DNA of 64,000 bases from Cellulomonas sp. 73-92 (GTDB lineage Bacteria > Actinomycetota > Actinomycetes > Actinomycetales > Cellulomonadaceae): contig NZ_MKTH01000013.1 of assembly GCF_001898175.1 (NCBI RefSeq), positions 499,051 through 563,050 of the forward strand. Direction: 5' to 3'. The position numbers and the translations under genes were made by a program. Of the stretch, positions 9,210 through 19,104 are shown piece after piece. Every line of letters starts with the position of its first letter. Within the stretch, counting starts at the first letter, position 1. The notes under the pieces are model-generated. The model saw only the letters and a list, made by a program, of their open reading frames with translations. It made no database searches and was not told the DNA's origin.

Positions 9210-9764
9210 GTGGCACGGGTGAGCGCGGGGTTGGTGCTGTACCGCCGCGTGCCCGACGAGCCCGCGCCGCTCCCCGGGGCGACGCCGGCGGCGCGCGACG
9301 AGGAAGCGGCGGCCGACGAGGGTATGGCCCGCGCCGCGCCACGCATCGAGGTGCTCTGCGCGCACATGGGGGGCCCCCTGTGGGCACGGAAGGACGAGCA
9401 CGCGTGGTCCTTCCCCAAGGGTGAGCTCGACGACGGCGAGGAGCCGTTCGCCGCCGCCCGTCGGGAGTTCGCCGAGGAGCTCGGCATCGCCGCGCCCACC
9501 GGCGCCTACCGGCGGCTGGGGGAGTACCGGTACTCGTCGGGCAAGGTCGTCGTGCTCTTCGCCGTGGAGGCGGACGTGCCGCTCGAGGCGATCCGCCCTG
9601 GCACGTTCGAGATGGAGTGGCCGCCGCGCTCGGGCCGACGCCAGGAGTTCCCCGAGGTCGACCGGGTCGCGTGGTTCGACGTGCCGGTGGCCCGCACCAG
9701 GCTCGTCGCCGGTCAGGCGCCGGCGCTCGACGCCCTGCGACAGCTGCTCGCGGAGGCGCCGTGA
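9210..9764 (+). CDS. Nudix hydrolase
   Basis: A 184-residue protein with a perfect Nudix box at residues 71-93: G, five residues, E77, seven residues, R85 E86, then EELGI. Nudix enzymes hydrolyse nucleoside diphosphates linked to another group, using Mg2+ held by the box glutamates. The FPKGELDDGEE context resembles the diadenosine-polyphosphate/NTP pyrophosphohydrolase subgroup of actinobacteria, but the substrate cannot be read from sequence. An insertion of about 25 residues, rich in Ala and acidic residues, precedes the core. The GTG start follows a leaderless promoter. Confidence 0.88.
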   Translation: MARVSAGLVLYRRVPDEPAPLPGATPAARDEEAAADEGMARAAPRIEVLCAHMGGPLWARKDEHAWSFPKGELDDGEEPFAAARREFAEELGIAAPTGAYRRLGEYRYSSGKVVVLFAVEADVPLEAIRPGTFEMEWPPRSGRRQEFPEVDRVAWFDVPVARTRLVAGQAPALDALRQLLAEAP

Positions 9765-9833
9765 CCGCTCGCGCGGCGGAACGCACCGCTCTGCCCTGAG
9801 CGGAACGCCGGTCCGGTCGCGACGGTCCGCGGT

Positions 9834-9839
9834 TACGGT
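9834..9839 (+). promoter_or_regulatory. Leaderless -10 element TACGGT
   Basis: TACGGT ends six bases before the ATG of the ClgR-like gene at 9846. Confidence 0.45.
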
Positions 9840-9845
9840 CGCCCC

Positions 9846-10301
9846 ATGGCGGAGGTGGTCAGGCTCGAGAGCCGGCGGCGGGGCGCCTGGCGCAGGGCCG
9901 TCGGCGGCGTGCTGCGCGAGTGGCGCACCGACCAGGGCCTGCGCCTGTCCGACGTCGCCGAACGCGCGGGAGTCTCCACGCAGTACCTCTCGGAGGTCGA
10001 GCGCGGCCGCAAGGAGGCGTCGTCGGAGGTGCTCGGCGCGGTGACCGACGCGCTGGGTTCCTCGCTCACGGAGCTGGCGCTCGGGGTGGCTGACGGGCTC
10101 CGCAGCGAGCTCTCGTCGCTCGACCGGCGGCGGGAGCGGCCGCACAGCCGCGAGCTGCCCGCGCTCGACGGGCTCCGCGAGGCGTCGCGCCTCGTCGAGC
10201 TCCGATCGCTCGGCGGGCCGCGCGGGGAGGGCGCTTCGGCCGAGGCCTCGGTGCCCGCCCGGAGCGGCGCACGCGGGTCCGTGACGCTGCTCGCCGCCTG
10301 A
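9846..10301 (+). CDS. clgR: XRE-family regulator, ClgR-like
   Basis: A 151-residue DNA-binding protein. Residues about 20-80 form a Cro/C1 helix-turn-helix ([20 protein letters not shown], then [12 protein letters not shown]). The ERGxKEASSE stretch is the signature of ClgR, the actinobacterial activator of clpP, clpC and other protease genes. It converges on a clpP pair immediately downstream, which supports the call. ClgR proteins are themselves Clp substrates; the disordered tail ending LLAA resembles a hydrophobic C-terminal degron, which is inference. I could not find a convincing ClgR box in front of the clpP genes. Confidence 0.72.
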   Translation: MAEVVRLESRRRGAWRRAVGGVLREWRTDQGLRLSDVAERAGVSTQYLSEVERGRKEASSEVLGAVTDALGSSLTELALGVADGLRSELSSLDRRRERPHSRELPALDGLREASRLVELRSLGGPRGEGASAEASVPARSGARGSVTLLAA

Positions 10302-10383
10302 GCCTGACCAGCGCGCCCAGCGCCCGTGACCCTGGTCGCCGCCTGAGCGGCGGTCGGTGAGCACCCCGGGCAGGCGTCGCGGC
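10302..10383. repeat. Convergent gap with near copies of both flanking gene ends
   Basis: Bases 10326-10347 match 10281-10302 (the last codons and stop of the ClgR-like gene) at 20 of 22 positions. Bases 10343-10365 match 10383-10405 (the 3' end of the degenerate clpP, plus-strand reading) at 20 of 23. The gap thus looks built from duplicated gene ends. Confidence 0.5.
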
Positions 10384-10968
10384 TCAGCGGCGGGCGGTGA
10401 TCACCTCGTCCGCCAGCCCGTAGGCCACGGCCTGGTCCGCCGTGAGCACCAGGGCCCGGTCCGTGTCGCGCCGCAGCGTCTCGACGTCCTTGCCGGTGTG
10501 CCGCGCCAGGATCTCCTCGAGCTCGGCACGGACGCGGACGATCTCGTCGGCCGCCAGGATGAGGTCCGGCACGTCACCATGGCTCTGCGTCCCCGGCTGG
10601 TGCAGCACCATGCGCGCGTGCGAGAGCACGGCCCGGTGCCCGGCCGCCCCGCCGGCGACGAGCACCGCGGCGTCGGCGGAGGCCTGCCCGACGCACGTGG
10701 TGAACACGGGGGACCGGACGTACTGCATGGCGTCGTAGATCGCGAGCATCGCCGACGGCGACCCGCCCGGGGAGTTGACGTAGAGGTCGATCGGGTTGCC
10801 GGGCTCGGCCGACTCCAGGTGCAGCAGCTGCGCGACGACGACGTTGGCGACCTCGTCGTCGATCGGCGACCCGAGGTAGACGATGCGGTCGGCGAGCAGC
10901 CGGCTGTAGACGTCCAGCGCGCGCTCGCCGCCGGCCGAGGTCCGCTCGACGACGTAGGGGACGATCAT
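10384..10968 (-). CDS. ClpP-like protein lacking two catalytic residues
   Basis: A 194-residue ClpP-fold protein. Ungapped alignment to ClpP places the catalytic serine at residue 98, which is Ala (VGQASADAAV; a Ser sits one position earlier, at 97). The catalytic His is present at 123 (MVLHQP, 25 residues on as in E. coli). The Asp position 172 is also Ala (RRDTDRALVL). It is therefore probably proteolytically inactive or altered and may act as a structural ring partner of the intact ClpP encoded just upstream, with which it overlaps by four bases (ATGA). Its substrate-entry and oligomer segments look conserved (NSPGGSPSAMLAIYDAMQYV). A shifted use of Ser97 is the alternative. Confidence 0.85.
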   Translation of the reverse strand: MIVPYVVERTSAGGERALDVYSRLLADRIVYLGSPIDDEVANVVVAQLLHLESAEPGNPIDLYVNSPGGSPSAMLAIYDAMQYVRSPVFTTCVGQASADAAVLVAGGAAGHRAVLSHARMVLHQPGTQSHGDVPDLILAADEIVRVRAELEEILARHTGKDVETLRRDTDRALVLTADQAVAYGLADEVITARR

Positions 10969-11573
10969 CGGGTCACCCCGAAGCCGACGCGGGAGCCGAC
11001 GCCCGGCAGCAGCACGGACACGTCGTCGACCAGGCGGTCGACGAACCCGTACTCGAGGGCCTCGGTGGCCGTGAACCACCGGTCGCGCCGGGAGTCCTCC
11101 CGGATCCGTTCGATGGGCTGCCCGGTGTCTTGCGCGACGAGGGCCAGGATCGTGTCGCGGGTGTAGCGCAGGTCGTCGGCCTGGATCTCGATGTCCACCG
11201 CGGTGCCGCCGATGCCCGAGGACCCCTGGTGCAGCAGCACGCGCGCGTGCGGCAGGGCGAACCGCTTCCCGGGGGTGCCCGACGAGAGCAGGAACTGCCC
11301 CGCGCTCGCGGCCCACCCGACGGCCACGGTGGCGACGTCGCAGGGGAGCAGGCGCATGACGTCACGGATCGCCAGCATCGCGGGCACCGACCCACCGGGT
11401 GAGCTGATGAGCAGCGTGATGTCGCGGTCGGGGTCCTCGGCGGCGAGGAGGAGCAGCGCGGAGCACAGGCGGTTGCCCAGCGCCTCGTCGAGCGCCGTCC
11501 CCATGACGAGGATGCGGTGCTGCAGCAGGCGGGTGGTCAGCTCGTCGTCCACCCGGGGTGTCGTCTCGGTCAT
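10965..11573 (-). CDS. clpP: ATP-dependent Clp protease proteolytic subunit, intact triad
   Basis: A 202-residue ClpP with the complete Ser90 (GWAASAGQF), His115 (VLLHQG) and Asp164 (SRRDRW) triad at canonical spacings of 25 and 49 residues. ClpP forms tetradecameric barrels that degrade proteins fed by ClpX or ClpC ATPases. It is the first gene of a two-clpP operon, overlapping the degenerate paralogue. Actinobacteria commonly encode a housekeeping clpP1-clpP2 pair next to clpX; no clpX is seen here, so this is more likely the accessory pair. The N-terminus is short, with no obvious propeptide. The C-terminal extension of about 20 residues is unusual. Confidence 0.9.
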   Translation of the reverse strand: MTETTPRVDDELTTRLLQHRILVMGTALDEALGNRLCSALLLLAAEDPDRDITLLISSPGGSVPAMLAIRDVMRLLPCDVATVAVGWAASAGQFLLSSGTPGKRFALPHARVLLHQGSSGIGGTAVDIEIQADDLRYTRDTILALVAQDTGQPIERIREDSRRDRWFTATEALEYGFVDRLVDDVSVLLPGVGSRVGFGVTR

Positions 11574-11657
11574 GCGGCCACCGTGACACGCGGGTGCCCT
11601 GACGCGGGGGCCGTGCTGCCGTGGGCGGATCTGCCCGTGGCAGAGCCCCGGGCGGCG

Positions 11658-12965
11658 TCAGCCCGCGGGTCGCTCGGCGGTCAGCTCGTCGGGCTCGTCG
11701 TGCGGTCGGCCGGCCTCGGGCCCAGGCTCGTCGGGCCGCGCGTCGGTGTGCGCGACGTGCCGCAGCTGCCGCCAGATGAGCACGACGAACACGGCCGAGC
11801 CCCCGAACGCGAACCAGAACGGCGCGGTGACCCCGAAGCGCTGGGCGAGCGCGCCGCCGATGCCGGAGCCGACGACGAGCCCACCGAACACCCCGACGAG
11901 GTTGACCGAGTTCGCGCGCCCCTGCAGGGCGGTCGGCACCGCGCGCTGCCGCACGGTGATCGACGTGGTGCCCCAGACGAAGGCGTGGGCGCCGAAGACG
12001 AAGAAGATGGCCATCGCCAGCCAGGCCCGCGTGGTCAGCGCGAGGGCCAGGTGCGTGCAGGTCTCGATGACGAGCCCGATGCGCATGAGGTTCGCCAGCG
12101 TGATCCGCCTGGTCAGCCAGCCGTAGGCGAGCACGCCGACGAGGCCGCCGAGCGCCTGCATGGTGGTGATGAGGCCGAAGCCGACGGCGCCGAGCCCGAG
12201 GCGCTGGCGCGCGTACAGCACGAGCACCGACCAGGCGGCGCCGTACGTGACGTTGAAGATGAGGATCGTCAGCACGAGCGTGCGCACCGCCGCGTGGCGC
12301 CACACCCAGCGGACGCCCTCGACGACGTCCTCGCGCACCCGCCGCCGCTCGTCGGGCCTGGTGCCGTGCTCGGGCAGCCGCACGCGCGAGACGAGGACGG
12401 CGCCGGCGGCGATGAGCACGGCGTCGACGGCCACCGGCGAGAACTGCGCGAGCGCGAACAGCGCGGCGCCGATCGGCGGCCCGACGAGCTGGTTCATCCC
12501 GATGAACCCGGCCTGTGCGCGGGCGTTGGCGACGGCGAGGTCCGTGCGCGGGACGAGCATCGGGACGAGGGTGCCGGTGGTGTTGTCGGCGAACGTCTCG
12601 GCCGTGGCCAGGAGGAACAGCGCGGCGAGCACCAGGGCGATCGGCGCGGCGTCGAGCGCGACGGCCGTGGCGAGGGCGAGCAGGACGACGACGCGGACGA
12701 CGTCGACCGCGATGACGAGCCGGCGGCGGTCCAGCCGGTCGGTGAGCACTCCCGCCCACAGGCCGAACAGCAGCGGCGGCAGCCACTCGACCATCGCGGC
12801 GAGCGCGACGAGGAAGGCGTCGTGCGTGCGGGAGGCGACCAGGAGCGGCCCGGCGGCGAGCAGCAGGCCGTCGCCGAGGTTCATCGACCAGATGGCGCCG
12901 ACGAGCCACCGGAAGCTGGTGCCGAGCCGCCGCGGCACCACGACCTCGACGACCCTTCGCAGCAT
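11658..12965 (-). CDS. MFS transporter, EntS/MFS_3-like exporter
   Basis: A 435-residue protein with about 12 hydrophobic helices. The loop between helices 2 and 3 carries the MFS signature in the form GVLTDRLDRRRLV. GPPIGAALFAL and the overall pattern resemble the enterobactin-exporter-like MFS_3 group. The charged C-terminal tail is cytoplasmic. It is monocistronic, divergent from the GH51 gene, and starts at an ATG six bases from a -10 element. The substrate is unknown. Confidence 0.8.
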   Translation of the reverse strand: MLRRVVEVVVPRRLGTSFRWLVGAIWSMNLGDGLLLAAGPLLVASRTHDAFLVALAAMVEWLPPLLFGLWAGVLTDRLDRRRLVIAVDVVRVVVLLALATAVALDAAPIALVLAALFLLATAETFADNTTGTLVPMLVPRTDLAVANARAQAGFIGMNQLVGPPIGAALFALAQFSPVAVDAVLIAAGAVLVSRVRLPEHGTRPDERRRVREDVVEGVRWVWRHAAVRTLVLTILIFNVTYGAAWSVLVLYARQRLGLGAVGFGLITTMQALGGLVGVLAYGWLTRRITLANLMRIGLVIETCTHLALALTTRAWLAMAIFFVFGAHAFVWGTTSITVRQRAVPTALQGRANSVNLVGVFGGLVVGSGIGGALAQRFGVTAPFWFAFGGSAVFVVLIWRQLRHVAHTDARPDEPGPEAGRPHDEPDELTAERPAG

Positions 12966-12971
12966 CGCTGC

Positions 12972-12977
12972 ACCCTA
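12972..12977 (-). promoter_or_regulatory. Leaderless -10 element TAGGGT
   Basis: Read on the minus strand, TAGGGT ends six bases before the ATG (12965) of the MFS gene. Confidence 0.45.
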
Positions 12978-13081
12978 GCCGCAGGACAGGGCCGGCCTGA
13001 GGGCGCGCGACGGATAGGTTTGCCCTCGCCGGCGCACAACGCGGCCGGCCTCCCGCCTGCTCCCACGAACGGCCTCATCAG

Positions 13082-14593
13082 ATGCGTACCTCGGTCCTCA
13101 CCGTCGACCCCGCCTTCACGATCGGCCCGGTGCGGCCGCGGACCTTCGGCTCGTTCGTCGAGCACCTCGGGCGTTGCGTCTACACCGGGATCCACGACCC
13201 CGCGCACCCCACGGCGGACGCGGACGGGTTCCGGGGCGACGTCGTCGAGCTGGCCCGCGAGCTGGGCGTCACCACGGTCCGGTACCCGGGCGGCAACTTC
13301 GTCTCCGGCTACCGGTGGGAGGACGGCGTCGGCCCGCGCGAGCAGCGGCCGGCGCGCCTGGACCTCGCGTGGCACTCGACCGAGCCGAACTGGGTGGGCG
13401 TCGACGAGTACGTGCGGTGGTGCCGCGTCGTGGGGGTCGAGCCGATGATGGCGGTCAACCTCGGCACGCGCGGCGTGCAGGAGGCGCTGGACCTGCTGGA
13501 GTACTGCAACGTCGCGGGCGGCACGCGGCTGTCCGAGCTGCGCCGGGCGAACGGCGCCGACGAGCCGCACCGCATCCGGCTGTGGTGCCTCGGCAACGAG
13601 ATGGACGGGCCGTGGCAGACCGGCCACAAGACCGCGCACGAGTACGGCCGCCTGGCGGCGGAGACCGCCCGGGCGATGCGGATGATCGACCCCGGCGTCG
13701 AGCTCGTCGCGTGCGGCTCGTCGGGCCGCGGCATGGCGACGTTCGGCACGTGGGAGCACACGGTGCTCACCGAGGCGTACGACCAGGTGGACCTCATCTC
13801 GGCGCACGCCTACTACCACGAGGAGGACGGGGACCTCGGCTCGTTCCTCGCCTCGGCGGTGGACATGGACCGGTTCATCGACGACGTGGTGGCGACGGCG
13901 GACGCGGTGCGCGCGGCCGGCAACCACACCAAGCGCATCAACATCTCGTTCGACGAGTGGAACGTCTGGTACATCGACCGGGCCGAGTCGCAGCCGCCGT
14001 CGGGCGACGACTGGCCGGTGGCGCCGGTGCTGCTGGAGGACCGCTACACGGTCGCCGACGCGGTGGTCGTCGGCGGCCTGCTCATCAGCCTGCTCCGGCA
14101 CACCGACCGCGTGCACGCGGCGTCGCTGGCGCAGCTGGTCAACGTCATCGCGCCGATCATGACCGAGCCCGGCGGCCGTTCGTGGAAGCAGACGACCTTC
14201 CACCCGTTCGCGCTCACCGCGCGGCACGCGGCCGGCCAGGTGCTTCGCGCCGCGGTGGACGGTCCCACCCTGGCGACCGCCAGGTACGGCGAGGTCGCCG
14301 CGCTGGACGCCGTCGTCACCTACGACGCGGCGACGGGCGAGGTGGTGCTCTTCGCGGTCAACCGCTCGACGAGCGAGCCGCTGGCGCTCGACCTGGACCT
14401 GCGCGGCTTCGGCGACCTGGTGGTCGCGGAGGCGCTGACGCTGTCGAACCCCGACCACACGTGGGCGGCGACGGCCGACGACTCGACGTCGGTGCTGCCG
14501 CGGGCCAACGACACCGCCGCGGTGCGCGACGGCCGGGCGCACGCCGAGCTGCCGCCCGTCTCGTGGTCGATGGTGCGGCTGGCGCGCGCGTGA
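13082..14593 (+). CDS. Alpha-L-arabinofuranosidase, glycoside hydrolase family 51
   Basis: A 503-residue retaining glycosidase that removes arabinofuranosyl side chains from arabinoxylan and arabinan oligosaccharides. The acid/base glutamate is E173 in LGNEMDGPW and the nucleophile is E292 in SFDEWNVWY, at the spacing known for GH51. There is no signal peptide, so it acts in the cytoplasm on imported oligosaccharides, as is usual for the family. A C-terminal beta-sandwich follows the barrel. The esterase gene overlaps it by four bases (GTGA), suggesting joint hemicellulose breakdown. No sugar transporter or LacI regulator is adjacent. Confidence 0.93.
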   Translation: MRTSVLTVDPAFTIGPVRPRTFGSFVEHLGRCVYTGIHDPAHPTADADGFRGDVVELARELGVTTVRYPGGNFVSGYRWEDGVGPREQRPARLDLAWHSTEPNWVGVDEYVRWCRVVGVEPMMAVNLGTRGVQEALDLLEYCNVAGGTRLSELRRANGADEPHRIRLWCLGNEMDGPWQTGHKTAHEYGRLAAETARAMRMIDPGVELVACGSSGRGMATFGTWEHTVLTEAYDQVDLISAHAYYHEEDGDLGSFLASAVDMDRFIDDVVATADAVRAAGNHTKRINISFDEWNVWYIDRAESQPPSGDDWPVAPVLLEDRYTVADAVVVGGLLISLLRHTDRVHAASLAQLVNVIAPIMTEPGGRSWKQTTFHPFALTARHAAGQVLRAAVDGPTLATARYGEVAALDAVVTYDAATGEVVLFAVNRSTSEPLALDLDLRGFGDLVVAEALTLSNPDHTWAATADDSTSVLPRANDTAAVRDGRAHAELPPVSWSMVRLARA

Positions 14594-15600
14594 GCGTGGT
14601 GCCCGGGGCCCACCGTCTGGTCCCGGAGCTCGAGGCGCGTCGCCACCTGCTGGCCGGGTACGCCTCGTTCGCCGAGCTGCCCGACGAGGTGAACGCACGG
14701 TGGAAGGCGCCGTTCGGGCCGCCCGAGGCCTGGGACCTGACGGTGGTGGCGACGACGGTCGCCGGGCCGCACGGCCCGGTGCCGGTGCGCGTCTACGCGC
14801 CGCCCACCCCCGCCCCTCCGGGCGGCCGGCCCTGCCTCGTCTGGATGCACGGCGGCGCCTTCGCCTGGGGCGACCTCGACATGCCCGAGGCGCACGAGGT
14901 GGCGCGCGGGGTCGCCGGGCGCGCGGGCGCCGTCGTCGTCTCCGTCGACTACCGGCTGTGCCCGGTGCCGCGCGAGCTGGGTGGCTCGGGTGACGACAGG
15001 CTCGACGAGCACGGCCGGCCCGTGTGCTTCCCGGTGCCGCAGGACGACTGCGCGGCGGTGCTGGACACGGTGCGTGCCGACCCGGCGCGGTTCGGCGTGG
15101 ATCCGGCGCGCGTGGCGATGGGCGGGGCGAGCGCGGGCGCCGCGCTCGCGGCGGGTGTGACGGTGCGCGCCTGCGAGCAGGGTCGCCCGCCGTGGCAGTG
15201 CTTGCTCGTCTACCCGCTGCTGCACCCGGGCGTGCCGGAGCCGGACGCCGAGCTCGCACAGGCGCTCGCCGCGGCCCCGGCCGCGCTGACGTTCCCGCCC
15301 GCGATGTCGGAGGCGATCGACCGGGCGATGCTCGGCGGCGGCCGCGAGACGGCGACGCCGTACGCCTACGCCGGGCTCAGCGAGGATCTGTCAACCTTCC
15401 CGCCCACGTACGTGGAGAACAACGAGCTCGACGCGTTCCGGGCGAGCGGTCACCGGTTCGCCGGGCAGCTGCGGGCCGCCGGCGTCGACGTCGTCGAGGT
15501 GACTCGGCCGGGGGTGCCGCACGGGCACCTCGACCTCGTCGGCTTCGCCCCGGCCGCAGCGACGCTGGACGCGCTCGCCGGGCGGCTGGCGGCGCACTGA
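14590..15600 (+). CDS. Alpha/beta hydrolase, HSL-type (family IV) esterase
   Basis: A 336-residue hydrolase. The oxyanion-hole motif is HGGAF near residue 88, DYR lies near 120, the nucleophile is S181 in GASAG, and the late Asp (NELDAF) and His (VPHGHLD) complete the triad. Family IV esterases cleave short acyl esters. Translational coupling to the GH51 gene suggests removal of acetyl or similar groups from arabinoxylan fragments, but this is inferred from context. The GTG start at 14590 gives the four-base overlap. Confidence 0.82.
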   Translation: MSVVPGAHRLVPELEARRHLLAGYASFAELPDEVNARWKAPFGPPEAWDLTVVATTVAGPHGPVPVRVYAPPTPAPPGGRPCLVWMHGGAFAWGDLDMPEAHEVARGVAGRAGAVVVSVDYRLCPVPRELGGSGDDRLDEHGRPVCFPVPQDDCAAVLDTVRADPARFGVDPARVAMGGASAGAALAAGVTVRACEQGRPPWQCLLVYPLLHPGVPEPDAELAQALAAAPAALTFPPAMSEAIDRAMLGGGRETATPYAYAGLSEDLSTFPPTYVENNELDAFRASGHRFAGQLRAAGVDVVEVTRPGVPHGHLDLVGFAPAAATLDALAGRLAAH

Positions 15601-15686
15601 TCGAAACGGAGCGCAGCGCCGCCGTGCCCGGCGCGGGGCGACACTGGTCGGCGGTGCTCACCGCCGGGCGCCACGGAGGGAGAACG

Positions 15687-16343
15687 ATGTCCACGACCAT
15701 CAGCAGCCTCGGCCACTCCTGCATCCGGCTCGAGAAGGACGGGCACGTGCTGGTCCTCGACCCCGGCGGGTTCAGCGACCCGGCGGCGCTCGACGGCGCC
15801 GGCGCGGTGCTGGTCACCCACGAGCACGTCGACCACGTGGTGCCGGACACGCTGACGGCCGCGCTCGCAGCCGCACCCGAGCTGCAGGTATGGGCCCCCG
15901 GAGCGGTGGTGGACCTGCTCCTCGCCGCGGGCGCCTCCGCCGACCGCCTGCACGCCGTCACCGAGGGTGACGTGTTCACCGCAGAGGGGTTCACGGTGCA
16001 GGCCGTCGGCCAACGGCACGCGGTGATCCACCCGTCCATCCCGGTGGTGGCCAACGTGGCCTACCTGGTGGACGGCGCCCTGCTGCACCCGGGCGACTCG
16101 TTCACCCGGCCGCCCGCCGGGGTGCATGTCGAGGTGCTGCTGCTGCCCGTGAGCGCGCCGTGGATGAAGCTCAGCGAGGCGGCCGACTACCTGCAGGCGG
16201 TGGCCCCCGGCATCGCCGTCCCGATCCACGACGCCATCCTCAGCGACGCCGGCCGCGGGCTGGTGGACCGCGTGATCCCGCAGGTCACGGGAGGGGTGGC
16301 GCAGTACCGCCGGCTCGCCGCCGGCGAGACGCTCACCCTCTGA
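15687..16343 (+). CDS. MBL-fold metal-dependent hydrolase
   Basis: A 218-residue protein with the zinc motif THEHVDHVVPD near residue 48, further histidines (LLHPGDSF, and PIHDAILSD near the end) and an N-terminal GHSCIRLE strand, as in UlaG/YtkL-type metallo-beta-lactamase-fold hydrolases. These are cytoplasmic hydrolases of often unknown substrate. A strong ribosome site (GGAGGGA) precedes the ATG, and the gene has its own terminator hairpin, so it appears monocistronic. Confidence 0.78.
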   Translation: MSTTISSLGHSCIRLEKDGHVLVLDPGGFSDPAALDGAGAVLVTHEHVDHVVPDTLTAALAAAPELQVWAPGAVVDLLLAAGASADRLHAVTEGDVFTAEGFTVQAVGQRHAVIHPSIPVVANVAYLVDGALLHPGDSFTRPPAGVHVEVLLLPVSAPWMKLSEAADYLQAVAPGIAVPIHDAILSDAGRGLVDRVIPQVTGGVAQYRRLAAGETLTL

Positions 16344-16347
16344 CCCG

Positions 16348-16370
16348 GCTCGTCCGGGGCCCGGACGAGC
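16348..16370 (+). terminator. Terminator hairpin of the MBL-fold gene
   Basis: GCTCGTCCGG (16348-16357) pairs perfectly with CCGGACGAGC (16361-16370) around a three-base loop, five bases after the stop codon. It separates this gene from the dnaK control region. Confidence 0.65.
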
Positions 16371-16444
16371 GCCCGGGGACGCGTGCGGGCGCCGCCGGCG
16401 GTCGATCCGTGCCGCGGGTCGGGAACACCGCGGGCTCGTCGAGA

Positions 16445-16465
16445 GTTGAGCCCTCTAGACTCAAG
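16445..16465 (+). promoter_or_regulatory. HAIR operator 1 (HspR site)
   Basis: GTTGAGC, seven bases, ACTCAAG: a 13-of-14 match to the HspR-associated inverted repeat CTTGAGT-N7-ACTCAAG if the G-C end pair is ignored. HspR bound here, with DnaK as co-repressor, represses the dnaK operon. Confidence 0.9.
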
Positions 16466-16507
16466 ATTGGCCAACGGAGGTTGCGCCCCGCGACCTAGCG
16501 CTGCAGA

Positions 16508-16528
16508 CTTGAGCCGGTTCGACTCAAT
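16508..16528 (+). promoter_or_regulatory. HAIR operator 2 (HspR site)
   Basis: CTTGAGC, seven bases, ACTCAAT: a second HAIR element centred 63 bases (six helical turns) after the first and 60 bases before the dnaK ATG. Confidence 0.9.
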
Positions 16529-16587
16529 ACCTCGAGTCATCATCGGCATCCCGCACGAACCCGGCACGGCAAGGAAGGCATACAGAC

Positions 16588-18449
<1,862 letters not shown>

Positions 18450-18450
<1 letters not shown>

Positions 18451-19076
18451 TGGCGGCATTCGACGAGCCCCGGTCGGGGTCGGCCTCGGCCGGCCCCGAC
18501 GAGGGGGGTCCGCACGTGGTGGACAAGCGGAAGATCGACCCGACGACGTTCGAGGTCCGGGAGGGCGCTGCCGCGGCGCACGAGGCGCTCGAGCCCGTGG
18601 CCCCCGCGGCCGAGGCGCTCGCCGAGGCGCAGGAGCTCGCCGCCGAGCGGCTGGACCAGCTCCAGCGCGCCCAGGCGGACCTGTACAACCTGGACCAGCG
18701 GTACAACGCCTACGTGAAGCGGACGCGCGGCGAGCTCGCCCAGGCGGCGGACCGCGGCGCCGCCGCGCTCGCGGAGGCGCTGATCCCCGTGCTCGACGAC
18801 ATCGAGCTCGCCCGCAAGCACGGTGAGCTGACGGGCCCGTTCCAGTCGGTGGCCGAGCGGCTCGAGGCCACGCTCGTCAGGTTCGGCGTGGAGCGGTACG
18901 GCGTGGCGGGCGAGGAGTTCGACCCCACGGTCCACGAGGCGCTGATGCACGGGCACTCGGCGGACGTCGCGACGACCACGGTGCAGGAGGTGCTGCAGCC
19001 CGGGTACCGCACCGCGGACCGTGTGCTACGACCGGCCCGCGTGGCGGTGGTGGACCCGGAGGGGGCGCAGGGCTGA
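18450..19076 (+). CDS. grpE: Nucleotide exchange factor GrpE
   Basis: A 208-residue protein with a long alpha-helical (coiled-coil) stretch from about 40 to 95 including LYNLDQRYNAYVKR, followed by the beta-domain with FGVERYGVAGEEFDPTVHEA and the terminal LQPGYRTADRVLRPARV, the GrpE signature region. It releases ADP from DnaK. The start ATG overlaps the dnaK stop as TGATG. The core is more divergent than usual (Asp-Gln instead of the usual Asn-Tyr in the NYRKR-like segment). Confidence 0.93.
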
Positions 19077-19104
19077 GCATCGGACGAGGCAGGAGGGAGG
19101 CGCC

